Source: Kordiimonadaceae bacterium (GTDB lineage: Bacteria; Pseudomonadota; Alphaproteobacteria; Sphingomonadales; Kordiimonadaceae). From it: a stretch of DNA of 14,062 nt. The notes under the pieces are model-generated. The model was not told the DNA's origin. It did no database searches and saw nothing but the letters and a program-made list of their open reading frames with translations. Position 1 is the first letter of the stretch. Every line of letters starts with the position of its first letter. Shown here piece by piece: positions 7,681 through 14,062 of the stretch. Location of the stretch: the NCBI GenBank assembly GCA_014238195.1, contig JABABO010000153.1, positions 1 through 14,062 on the forward strand, written 5' to 3'. Made by a program: the position numbers and the translations under genes.

Positions 7681-9646
7681 GATCTTCTTCACTCAATAAA
7701 CTTTCAAGCTTTAGTACCGTGTCTTGGTACGCAGGCGTGCTAGGTGACAGGCGAGATGCACGCTGAGCCATCGCGAGGGCTCTATCTAAATTTTCACCTT
7801 TTTCGCCTAAACGGAACGCTAAATTATTAAGCGCAATATGGTGGTTTTTATCGATAGTGATGATTTTGCGGTAGGCTATTTCCGCTAGGTCTTCACGGGA
7901 CATACTTTGACCGATGCCAGCGAGCAAGGACAATCTTTCTATCAACAATGCATCTAAGGGCGCGTTATTCCTGTATAAACTTACTTCTAAGTAGGTCTGG
8001 GCTTCCCAAACACGGATTAATTGTTCGGCGCTTAGAAAGTCACTGTCAGAGAAGTGATATAAAGCCATGCGGAGCGATGTCACGGCAGTTTTAACATCGA
8101 TCCGCACGGCGGCGGCTAAGCTTCGTTGATACGATGCATAATCCTTAAAAAAGGCATAACAATCACTGGCAAGAAGATGCAGGAGGCTGTCGTTTGCATT
8201 ATAGGCTAATCCACCACGAAGGATATTAAGGGCTTTGGCTATATGCTCCTGTGTTCCTGAATTCATCAGGGCTTGCGCTTTAGCCTTGCGCCATAGTAAG
8301 GATTCGTTCGGGCTGTTTTCTTGCAGCAAGTTCGCCTGTACTAAGGACAGCTTCATTCCTGCATCAGCAGCAAGGTGCCAAGTTTTTAAATCGCTTGGGT
8401 GCAGCGATAAATATTTCATGAAACATGGTAGATCAGTTGTTTGGCAATCCGTTGCTTGGTATGATTGGAATTTTTTTATCTGAGGGAGCGTATATCCAAA
8501 ATTAGTCGAGATAATTGTATATTTTTCGGCAAGTAATTTTTCCCCGATTTGCTGGAACAAGACGGCTTTCAAACCCGATATAACGGGTGAGTTTTTCAAT
8601 AAATCAGTCATCATATTCAGGGCATCAATCAGGGGGCTGACATGTATTGTTTTTTGTGAAAGCAACGTCAGTAACCTATGCCAATGATCTGAGGCGAATT
8701 GACCATAGTGGTAGGTATGATTTTCTGCATCAAAATTACTGTCACATATCTTGTCCTTAACAAGACTTGCTAGGCACACAATCAAATGAATTTCACCTGG
8801 CATTTTGCCGTTTATTTTCCGATCTAAAAAGTCTTGGTTTAAGCGCTTTAAATCTTGCTCCCGCCACATTAAACGCGCAAGTCGTGTGATTTGTTGCGGT
8901 GATAATTGGCGCTCTGGTTGGTCTAATAGGGTAATGACCGCCTTACCATGGCCTTTGGCGCTAAGCAGTGATGTTGCTATGCTTAAATCATGGCCTGATA
9001 ACGAAGCGGCGATTTCACGCAATCGACCTTGCGACATATATGTTGCATTTGGCCGTATTAAAAATGCGGCAAAATCATCATAGGGTGTTTTGGCGCTAAG
9101 GCCCTCTATCCCCAGCCGGGATAAATAAGATTTTTGAAAATCTGAAAGAGGCGCTTTATGTAAATTTTCAATAGCTTTATTGATCAGGTCCTCGTCATTT
9201 AATTCATGTGCCGCTGCCAAAAGAATGAAAGAAGCTTTAATCGAGCTTTCATCTTTCAAAACATTGATGGCGTCTTGCCACTGCGCATTGACCAAATAAG
9301 CGGAGGCAAGGGCTAATCGGTCTTGACTGCTCTCATCTGCACTTAATTGCATACGTGATAGTCTTAAGGTTTGTGCTAAATTGTTTGAATGTGCACTGGG
9401 GACATGAACCATCGCAGCTTTTAATATTGCATAGACTTGGGGCTGATCTGCCGCCCTACATTTTTCAGACATAACATAAGGGGTTAAGGTATCTATTGCA
9501 GCTGCGTACTGTTGTTTCTCAAGGTTATTTTTGGCTTGTTCAACCCATTTTTCGCAAGAAGATTTTTCAGTATGCGCTTTGAAATAAAGCACCGTTAGTA
9601 AAACTGACACCAGAACCCCAAAAGCTGTAATGCATATTCGTTTCAT
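7673..9646 (-). CDS. Membrane-anchored TPR protein of the exosortase locus
   Basis: A 657-residue protein with one N-terminal hydrophobic segment (about residues 5-22) and the rest predicted periplasmic. There is no lipobox. Helical repeats run through most of the chain. The clearest TPRs are near 40-60 (KNNLEKQQYAAAIDTLTPYV), 105-125 and 600-640 (NHHIALNNLAFRLGEKGENL then ALAMAQRASRLSP). Large TPR proteins such as PrsT accompany many PEP-CTERM/exosortase systems and are thought to scaffold export or polymer assembly; this one is shorter than PrsT and I would not equate them. The ATG follows the exosortase stop after one base, with AAAGG in the exosortase 3' end as ribosome site, so the two are translationally coupled. 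It is last in the operon. Confidence 0.83.
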   Translation of the reverse strand: MKRICITAFGVLVSVLLTVLYFKAHTEKSSCEKWVEQAKNNLEKQQYAAAIDTLTPYVMSEKCRAADQPQVYAILKAAMVHVPSAHSNNLAQTLRLSRMQLSADESSQDRLALASAYLVNAQWQDAINVLKDESSIKASFILLAAAHELNDEDLINKAIENLHKAPLSDFQKSYLSRLGIEGLSAKTPYDDFAAFLIRPNATYMSQGRLREIAASLSGHDLSIATSLLSAKGHGKAVITLLDQPERQLSPQQITRLARLMWREQDLKRLNQDFLDRKINGKMPGEIHLIVCLASLVKDKICDSNFDAENHTYHYGQFASDHWHRLLTLLSQKTIHVSPLIDALNMMTDLLKNSPVISGLKAVLFQQIGEKLLAEKYTIISTNFGYTLPQIKKFQSYQATDCQTTDLPCFMKYLSLHPSDLKTWHLAADAGMKLSLVQANLLQENSPNESLLWRKAKAQALMNSGTQEHIAKALNILRGGLAYNANDSLLHLLASDCYAFFKDYASYQRSLAAAVRIDVKTAVTSLRMALYHFSDSDFLSAEQLIRVWEAQTYLEVSLYRNNAPLDALLIERLSLLAGIGQSMSREDLAEIAYRKIITIDKNHHIALNNLAFRLGEKGENLDRALAMAQRASRLSPSTPAYQDTVLKLESLLSEEDHL

Positions 9647-9647
9647 T

Positions 9648-11012
9648 TTATGTACCTTTGAATGTGGCTAAAGTTTGAATAAAATTTTCGGCGGCCCCCA
9701 AGCGCTCGTCTGCTACAATGTCTAATGTTTCGACAAATTGTATGCGAATAGCACTGGATTTTTTACGTTGATTCTGGAAGCTAGAATATTCAATAACCCC
9801 TTGAGAAAATTGAAAATTGCTGGCTGTGAAATAGTCAATTTTGGATGTATCACTCAGGTGCTTTTTAGTGTGATCAGAAACAACCCAGCCCATGGCTTCG
9901 AAGCATAATTTACTGCTGTGTTCGCGGGATTTTTTAACATTATCGTGGCGAATGTAAGTCATAAGCATTTCTCGCTTACCCGATGGGTGTCGATAAATTC
10001 GCCTAAAAAGATGATCAGCATCAAGAATACGGACTTCTTCGGTGGGGATATCCATATCTTCACCTACCCAACCGTTAATATAATAAGGAAAGGTGGTGTC
10101 TGGCAATGTGTAAGGGTTATTATGCGCGTTAGCGCTAGAAACAATAAAATGCAATAGGATACCAACGGAAAAAACCATTAGGGACTGATATGCGATCACA
10201 GTTTTTTGTTGCGGCGCAGATACGGCAAAGGGGGTAAATAGAACAATTGGTATTAACCAAACAAGTGGCATGAAGAACCAACCTAGAAAGTCATGAAAAG
10301 CGTCCACAATACCCGCAGGTGAATTCAAGTGTAAGATTAACACAACACCTAGACGGATAACATTAAGCAAGAGTGCAAGGGGTACGGCAAACAAAATAAC
10401 AGCTAATTTTTTATAGGGGCTGGCATGCATTTTGGCGGCGGCGACTAAAGCCCCAAGAAGCGCAGGCCATAACAATAAAGTTCCGCTGCAATCACTGTTT
10501 ATTGTCGCGACAGCCCCTTCGGATATTACCTGTGATCCATGCCGAATGATGGGCACATTGAAGGCTTGGGCAAGGGACACAAAAACATCAGCTTCAAGAA
10601 CGGCAAACCAAACCCCAAGGGAAGTTTGTAACACGTAGGGAATGGGAACAAGCATCAATAAGCATAGGAACAAGAATATTGATGTCGATTTATTGATGCG
10701 ATAGGTTTGTTGTAGCAAAACTGATAACAGGATAACCCCAGAAACGAGGATTAACTTATCGATTTTTAGGCCGTAACCAGCCAGTGCGAATAGTCCAGCG
10801 ATACACGCCGCAGGCAAAAGATAAGACCGCGGGCCAGATTTTTCCGTTGTGGAACCATAAAGAATAAAACACGCACTCATGAATATAAGTATTGGTGTTT
10901 CAAAGCTCTGATCTTGTTGGTAGGCCAATAAGGCTGGCGCAAGCGCAAAGCCTGTTAAAAGCCATAATAACCCGTTTGAAAATAGGTGAGCTTTTTGCGT
11001 CCTACTTCGCAT
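9648..11012 (-). CDS. Exosortase with fused C-terminal EpsI domain
   Basis: A 454-residue polytopic inner-membrane protein. Residues about 10-295 form the exosortase with several membrane helices and all three catalytic residues: Cys175 in NSDCSGTLLLWPALL, Arg220 in LLNVIRLGVV and His240 in AFHDFLGWF. Residues about 296-450 form an EpsI-type (DUF3485) periplasmic domain: FPYYINGWVGE, DADHLFRRIY, and SSKLCFEAMGW with Cys370. Exosortases cleave or transfer C-terminal VPxP/PEP-type signals of secreted proteins. The substrate gene immediately upstream ends in VPLPGP, which suggests the XrtD (VPLPA-CTERM) branch, but I cannot confirm the subfamily. Its ATG overlaps the substrate gene by 11 bases. 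A single coupled substrate gene argues for a dedicated pair. Confidence 0.93.
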   Translation of the reverse strand: MRSRTQKAHLFSNGLLWLLTGFALAPALLAYQQDQSFETPILIFMSACFILYGSTTEKSGPRSYLLPAACIAGLFALAGYGLKIDKLILVSGVILLSVLLQQTYRINKSTSIFLFLCLLMLVPIPYVLQTSLGVWFAVLEADVFVSLAQAFNVPIIRHGSQVISEGAVATINSDCSGTLLLWPALLGALVAAAKMHASPYKKLAVILFAVPLALLLNVIRLGVVLILHLNSPAGIVDAFHDFLGWFFMPLVWLIPIVLFTPFAVSAPQQKTVIAYQSLMVFSVGILLHFIVSSANAHNNPYTLPDTTFPYYINGWVGEDMDIPTEEVRILDADHLFRRIYRHPSGKREMLMTYIRHDNVKKSREHSSKLCFEAMGWVVSDHTKKHLSDTSKIDYFTASNFQFSQGVIEYSSFQNQRKKSSAIRIQFVETLDIVADERLGAAENFIQTLATFKGT

Positions 11013-11850
11013 TTTTGTTATTCCAAGCCCTGAAACCCATCAAAAATAAGGGTGCGATTAGGGCCGCTACAGGACCAGGCAGAGGCACAGTGCGGGCGAT
11101 TAATTTTGCAGCGTTCGTAGTGCCGGTATCAATCGCAATCACGATATCATTATAATCTTGATCACCGCCGCCGTATAAGTCCTCTACCCCCATTAATAAG
11201 TATGGGCTATCAGGTGTCGCTAGAACGATAAAATGCTCAATCCCATCCGAATTTAAATCTGAATCTGTAAAATAAGTCTGCGTGCCGCCCCCTGCACCAT
11301 TAGCGATTAGAAATAAATTGAGCTGAGTGTTGGTTTCAAATGTTCCTAAATCAACAAAGTCACCTGCAGCCAGAGGGGCACTTGATGACCGATACGTATT
11401 TCCAGTGGGGTCATAGTAAGATGCTGATGTACTGGCGTTAGGGAAAATAAGCCCTGCGTCACCTGATAAGCCATCACTGCTGTCACCCGTATACATCCCA
11501 AATGTATTTCTGTATCCTGCTCCTTCCCCTACAAAATAAACCCGTAAATTTGCCTCTTCTGATAAAAATAAATCATTCGGATTTACAGCGATTGCCCCCA
11601 CATCAATCAGGGCTTGATGCTCCTGTAATGTGTCGTTAACTGTGGATTGCAAGTCGGGCAATGCGTTTTCTGAAAAATCTAAAGAGTCTGCATCAGATCC
11701 TGCTAAGTTGACAGGATTTATCGCTTCTAAGCCGAATGGCTGGGCATCTGATTGAACAGGCGAAACCGTGGATGCAAAAGCGGACTGAGTTGTCGTTATC
11801 ATGCATATTGCACACACCACATAAACAATAATTTGGGGATGTATCTTCAT
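11002..11850 (-). CDS. Secreted DUF4114 protein with VPLPGP exosortase sorting signal
   Basis: A 282-residue predicted surface protein. It has a signal peptide at 1-26 (cleavage near SAFA/STV), an acidic low-complexity linker, then a DUF4114-like region about 150-245 ending in the family's typical VEDLYGGGDQDYNDIVIAID (Asp-rich, probably calcium-binding). The tail is a tripartite sorting signal: VPLPGP (255-260), hydrophobic helix 261-273, and the basic end RAWNNKNAK. This matches exosortase substrates of the VPLPA type, with Gly in place of Ala. The start is ATG 11850, which has AAGGA six bases upstream; a TTG two codons earlier is unlikely. It begins two bases after the stop of the upstream fusion gene and overlaps the exosortase by 11 bases. 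Probable role: matrix or surface protein anchored or processed by the neighbouring exosortase. Confidence 0.87.
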   Translation of the reverse strand: MKIHPQIIVYVVCAICMITTTQSAFASTVSPVQSDAQPFGLEAINPVNLAGSDADSLDFSENALPDLQSTVNDTLQEHQALIDVGAIAVNPNDLFLSEEANLRVYFVGEGAGYRNTFGMYTGDSSDGLSGDAGLIFPNASTSASYYDPTGNTYRSSSAPLAAGDFVDLGTFETNTQLNLFLIANGAGGGTQTYFTDSDLNSDGIEHFIVLATPDSPYLLMGVEDLYGGGDQDYNDIVIAIDTGTTNAAKLIARTVPLPGPVAALIAPLFLMGFRAWNNKNAK

Positions 11851-11852
11851 GA

Positions 11853-13580
11853 TCAATCCTTTCTCAAAAATTTAACTTGCACGACAGGCTGGAGAATGCC
11901 GCCGACCAGTTGCAGGGATGGGGTAATAGCGGAGACCACCTGATTCCAATTGGATACCCATGTGTTAGGGACATAAACGATATCATCTGGCATAAGTTCC
12001 AAGTCAGGTGCTTTGCCTTTTAGAATATCCTTGGCATTCACTAGAAGTAACTGCCCCTCCACCGCTGAATGCGTCCTAATGATCCGAACCTGCGAGATCA
12101 GTGCTGATTGTCTTTGAACACCGCCTACGTGCGAAAGGGCTTTCATAAGCGTCATCGGTTCATTGGCAAACGGAACCGCGCCAGCGTTAAGCACAGCCCC
12201 TAGCACATAGGCTTTTTTATCCGATTGTGAGGGAACAAATATCGTATCGCCTGCAAGTAATGGAATATTATGGGCTGAGCGTCCTTCCATCAATAAAGCA
12301 TGTAAATCAACAGCCGCTATTTTTTCATCCCGCCATACACGGGCGCCGCGCAGATAAGCAGCATCCGACACGCCTTGCCCAACACCCAACATTTGCAAAA
12401 TATCCATCGGGCGGTCCATATAGTAGACGCCAGGCTTATTAAAGGCTCCAAGCAAATACACAGGCCGCGATTTATAGTCAGCAATTTGCACAACAACCCA
12501 CGGATTGATGAATTGTTTGGCATATGTGGTCTTTAATTCATTTTGTACATCTGCCAGAGTTTTGTTTTTCACCAGCAAGTTTTCTACGTATGGAAGCTGA
12601 ATATAGCCCAGTCCATCGACTTTAGCATATAAATTACTCATGCCAGCCTCGCCAAATACATTGACAGATAATGTATCACCAGCACCAATTTTATAGATAT
12701 TTTCCTGTTCAATATTTTTGTCAGTTGGGATTGAAATAGCTTGTATTTCAGTCACAGCTGGACTGGTGCGCGACCCATAAGCACGTATATCTTTTTCATA
12801 AGCTTTATCAGCTTTCGTGAAGGGCCTTGTTGACATGCGGTCACTACAAGCTTGCAGGGTTAAACTCGCAATAAGCACGATTGAAACTGTGATTATTTTC
12901 ATAGGTAAACGGCGGATAATTTTCCGAGCTAAAAACAATATTGTGAGTAAAATAATTGTAAGGTCATAGATGACAGAGCGTTTATATAGATATTGCAGTT
13001 CAGCTTCAAAACGTGTTGACCAATCTTCTATGACCGAAACGCCATTATCAAACAAACAAACCTGTCCTAAACTTGTAAGTCCTGGCTTTACTGATAATCT
13101 ACGCTGAAACCCTGGAATTTGTGCTTCTAGTTCCGCCTGTAAGCTAGGGGCGATAGGACGCGGCCCAACAAATGACATTTCCCCTTTCACTATATTATAG
13201 AGTTGGGGTAACTCATCAATCTTCAGGTCCCTAAGAATACGGCCAATCGGTGTAATCATTGGATCGCATTTTGTCACTTTCCGCCCGCGCTTAATATCAG
13301 TATCAGCCCCAACTTTCATGGTTCTGATTTTATATGTCGTGATCAGTTTGCCAAATTGCCCTGGGCGTTTTTGACAAAATATGAAGGGGCCCCGTGATGT
13401 CGCTTTCACAGCCAAATAAAGCAGCAAAAATAATGGGCTTATACACACTAATATAAAGGCCGCTAATAGCCTTTGCGCCCAGTTCCATGTTGATAAATTT
13501 GGTCTTTGGGCCAGCCAGTTTGATTGTCCCAAAGGGAAACTTAAGGCGTGGGTGTCTTGTTTATTATAGTGTGTCAGCAT
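11853..13580 (-). CDS. Sugar transferase fused in frame to Wza-type polysaccharide export lipoprotein
   Basis: 575 residues combining two normally separate proteins. Residues about 32-222 are an initiating sugar-phosphate transferase (WcaJ/ExoY type) that loads the first sugar onto undecaprenyl phosphate: membrane helix 38-58, KIRTMKVGAD, the catalytic Asp122-Glu123 in IDELPQLYNIVKGEMS, then FVGPRP. Residues 227-245 are a textbook lipoprotein signal (MKIITVSIVLIASLTLQAC, lipobox LQAC, Cys245), followed by the export domain at 295-380 (YKIGAGDTLSVNVFGE) and two SLBB-like repeats about 373-540. No stop separates the halves. An internal ATG at 12902 could start the export protein alone but has no ribosome site. 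Start 13580 has AGGGA seven bases upstream; TTG 13619 lies inside the sigma-54 promoter and is rejected. First gene of the exosortase operon. Confidence 0.9.
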   Translation of the reverse strand: MLTHYNKQDTHALSFPLGQSNWLAQRPNLSTWNWAQRLLAAFILVCISPLFLLLYLAVKATSRGPFIFCQKRPGQFGKLITTYKIRTMKVGADTDIKRGRKVTKCDPMITPIGRILRDLKIDELPQLYNIVKGEMSFVGPRPIAPSLQAELEAQIPGFQRRLSVKPGLTSLGQVCLFDNGVSVIEDWSTRFEAELQYLYKRSVIYDLTIILLTILFLARKIIRRLPMKIITVSIVLIASLTLQACSDRMSTRPFTKADKAYEKDIRAYGSRTSPAVTEIQAISIPTDKNIEQENIYKIGAGDTLSVNVFGEAGMSNLYAKVDGLGYIQLPYVENLLVKNKTLADVQNELKTTYAKQFINPWVVVQIADYKSRPVYLLGAFNKPGVYYMDRPMDILQMLGVGQGVSDAAYLRGARVWRDEKIAAVDLHALLMEGRSAHNIPLLAGDTIFVPSQSDKKAYVLGAVLNAGAVPFANEPMTLMKALSHVGGVQRQSALISQVRIIRTHSAVEGQLLLVNAKDILKGKAPDLELMPDDIVYVPNTWVSNWNQVVSAITPSLQLVGGILQPVVQVKFLRKD

Positions 13581-13614
13581 CGTTTTATCCCTGCGTAATG
13601 ATATAGGGGATATC

Positions 13615-13630
13615 AGCAAACTTTATGCCA
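13615..13630 (-). promoter_or_regulatory. Sigma-54 promoter of the polysaccharide/exosortase operon
   Basis: On the minus strand, TGGCATAAAGTTTGCT matches the -24/-12 consensus except for T in place of C after TGGCA, with exact GG-N10-GC spacing. The predicted start is about 13604, leaving a 24-base leader with AGGGA before ATG 13580. This is the best-placed of the three sites. Confidence 0.85.
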
Positions 13631-13697
13631 ACCCCTAATATTTGCGAAATGATAGGAAAATCGCTCGTTTCCGCTATTTATAAAGGATTTTATAGTT

Positions 13698-13753
13698 TTG
13701 CATTTTGCTAAGAAACCGCTTTGGAATTTGAATTTGCAATTTGCGAATTGCGA
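13698..13753. promoter_or_regulatory. LuxO-like activator sites shared by two divergent sigma-54 promoters
   Basis: TTGCATTTTGCTA (13698-13710, one mismatch to TTGCA-W3-TGCAA), TTGCAATTTGCGA (13734-13746, one mismatch) and the overlapping TTGCGAATTGCGA (13741-13753, two mismatches). Their centres lie about 100, 136 and 143 bases upstream of the predicted minus-strand start, and about 138, 102 and 95 bases upstream of the plus-strand start. The cluster is therefore nearly central and could serve both operons. A weaker copy, TTGCGAAATGATA, lies at 13642-13654. Binding is inferred. Confidence 0.6.
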
Positions 13754-13815
13754 ATAAAAATTAAGCGGTGTAATAATTATATAATAATAACAGTAGCTTA
13801 TATCATTTTGAATTA

Positions 13816-13831
13816 TGGCATGTCTGTTGCT
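13816..13831 (+). promoter_or_regulatory. Sigma-54 promoter facing the pyruvyl transferase gene
   Basis: TGGCATGTCTGTTGCT shows GG-N10-GC spacing and shares 12 of 16 bases with the opposing promoter at 13615-13630 (all four differences are in the spacer). The predicted transcription start is about 13842, one base before the ATG at 13843, so the transcript would be essentially leaderless. Confidence 0.7.
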
Positions 13832-13842
13832 CCTTCCTTGTC

Positions 13843-14062
13843 ATGGAAAATTCACAGTCACATATAATTATTGCTGGTGCAGCACCTGACACGGGCAATC
13901 ACGGCGTTACAGCCTTGGTACAATCAACATTGCTTGGCCTTGAAAAACGCGGCATTCAAAAGTTCACTGTTCTTGATAACGGTAAAGGGACAAGACGTAA
14001 TCAGCTTGAAAGTTGGGCCAGTCAGGCAACAATTGATCTGATGGGCTTTCGTCCTGGGAAAA
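13843..14062 (+). CDS. Probable polysaccharide pyruvyl transferase, N-terminus only
   Basis: An open frame of 73 codons running off the right edge. It begins MENSQSHIIIAGAAPDTGNH and continues GVTALVQSTLLGLEKRG. The hydrophobic strand followed by GAAPDTGNHGVTAL resembles the N-terminal nucleotide/sugar-binding motif of the polysaccharide pyruvyl transferase (CsaB/WcaK) family, which adds ketal pyruvate to exopolysaccharides and gives them negative charge. No ribosome site precedes the ATG (the bases before it are pyrimidine-rich), and no better start lies upstream in frame. It is divergent from the export/exosortase operon, with its own sigma-54-like promoter, consistent with a shared polysaccharide pathway. 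The family call rests on a short stretch. Confidence 0.7.
   Translation, partial: MENSQSHIIIAGAAPDTGNHGVTALVQSTLLGLEKRGIQKFTVLDNGKGTRRNQLESWASQATIDLMGFRPGK

Noticed and set aside
11853..12902. Separate export lipoprotein gene starting at internal ATG 12902
   Set aside because: There is no purine-rich ribosome site before it and no stop between the two domains, so I kept one fused CDS and flagged the alternative.
13581..13619. Longer start of the fusion gene at TTG 13619
   Set aside because: The TTG falls inside the sigma-54 promoter (13615-13630), upstream of the predicted transcription start near 13604, and has no ribosome site; ATG 13580 has AGGGA.

Overview
The window looks like chromosomal DNA of a Gram-negative proteobacterium. 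The evidence is an outer-membrane-type polysaccharide export lipoprotein domain, an exosortase system, sigma-54 regulation and a hybrid kinase relay. AT-rich base composition and a VPLPA-like sorting signal make an alphaproteobacterium, perhaps marine, a reasonable but unproven guess. There are no rRNA, tRNA, insertion sequence or phage genes.

Layout. (1) 1-1557, minus: a sodium:solute symporter running off the left edge. It is divergent from a two-domain SnoaL/NTF2-like protein (1699-2742, plus). (2) 3060-7334, plus: a tightly overlapping three-gene signalling operon of an H-NOX haem nitric-oxide sensor, a soluble hybrid histidine kinase (coiled coil-GAF-HisKA-ATPase-REC-Hpt) and a LuxO-like sigma-54-activating response regulator. 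(3) 7333-7593: directly after the regulator stop codon, an array of 56-bp tandem repeats. Each full copy is a 28-bp near-perfect hairpin plus a 28-bp linker. (4) 13580 down to 7673, minus: a compact operon of a sugar transferase fused in frame to a Wza-type export lipoprotein, a secreted DUF4114 protein with a VPLPGP C-terminal sorting signal, an exosortase fused to an EpsI domain, and a TPR protein. (5) 13843 to the right edge, plus: the start of a probable polysaccharide pyruvyl transferase.

The parts appear wired together. Three sites of the form GGCAT-N5-TTGCW with exact GG-N10-GC spacing (sigma-54 type) lie in the right orientation before the H-NOX operon (2952-2967), the exosortase/polysaccharide operon (13615-13630, minus) and the pyruvyl transferase gene (13816-13831). 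Upstream of all three, at about -80 to -145, sit palindromes close to TTGCA-W3-TGCAA, the site described for Vibrio LuxO. The simplest model is that H-NOX senses NO and controls the kinase, the internal REC-Hpt relay sets phosphorylation of the LuxO-like regulator, and the regulator switches on its own operon and a divergent locus that builds and anchors an exopolysaccharide or surface-protein matrix. This circuit is inferred from sequence and has not been tested.
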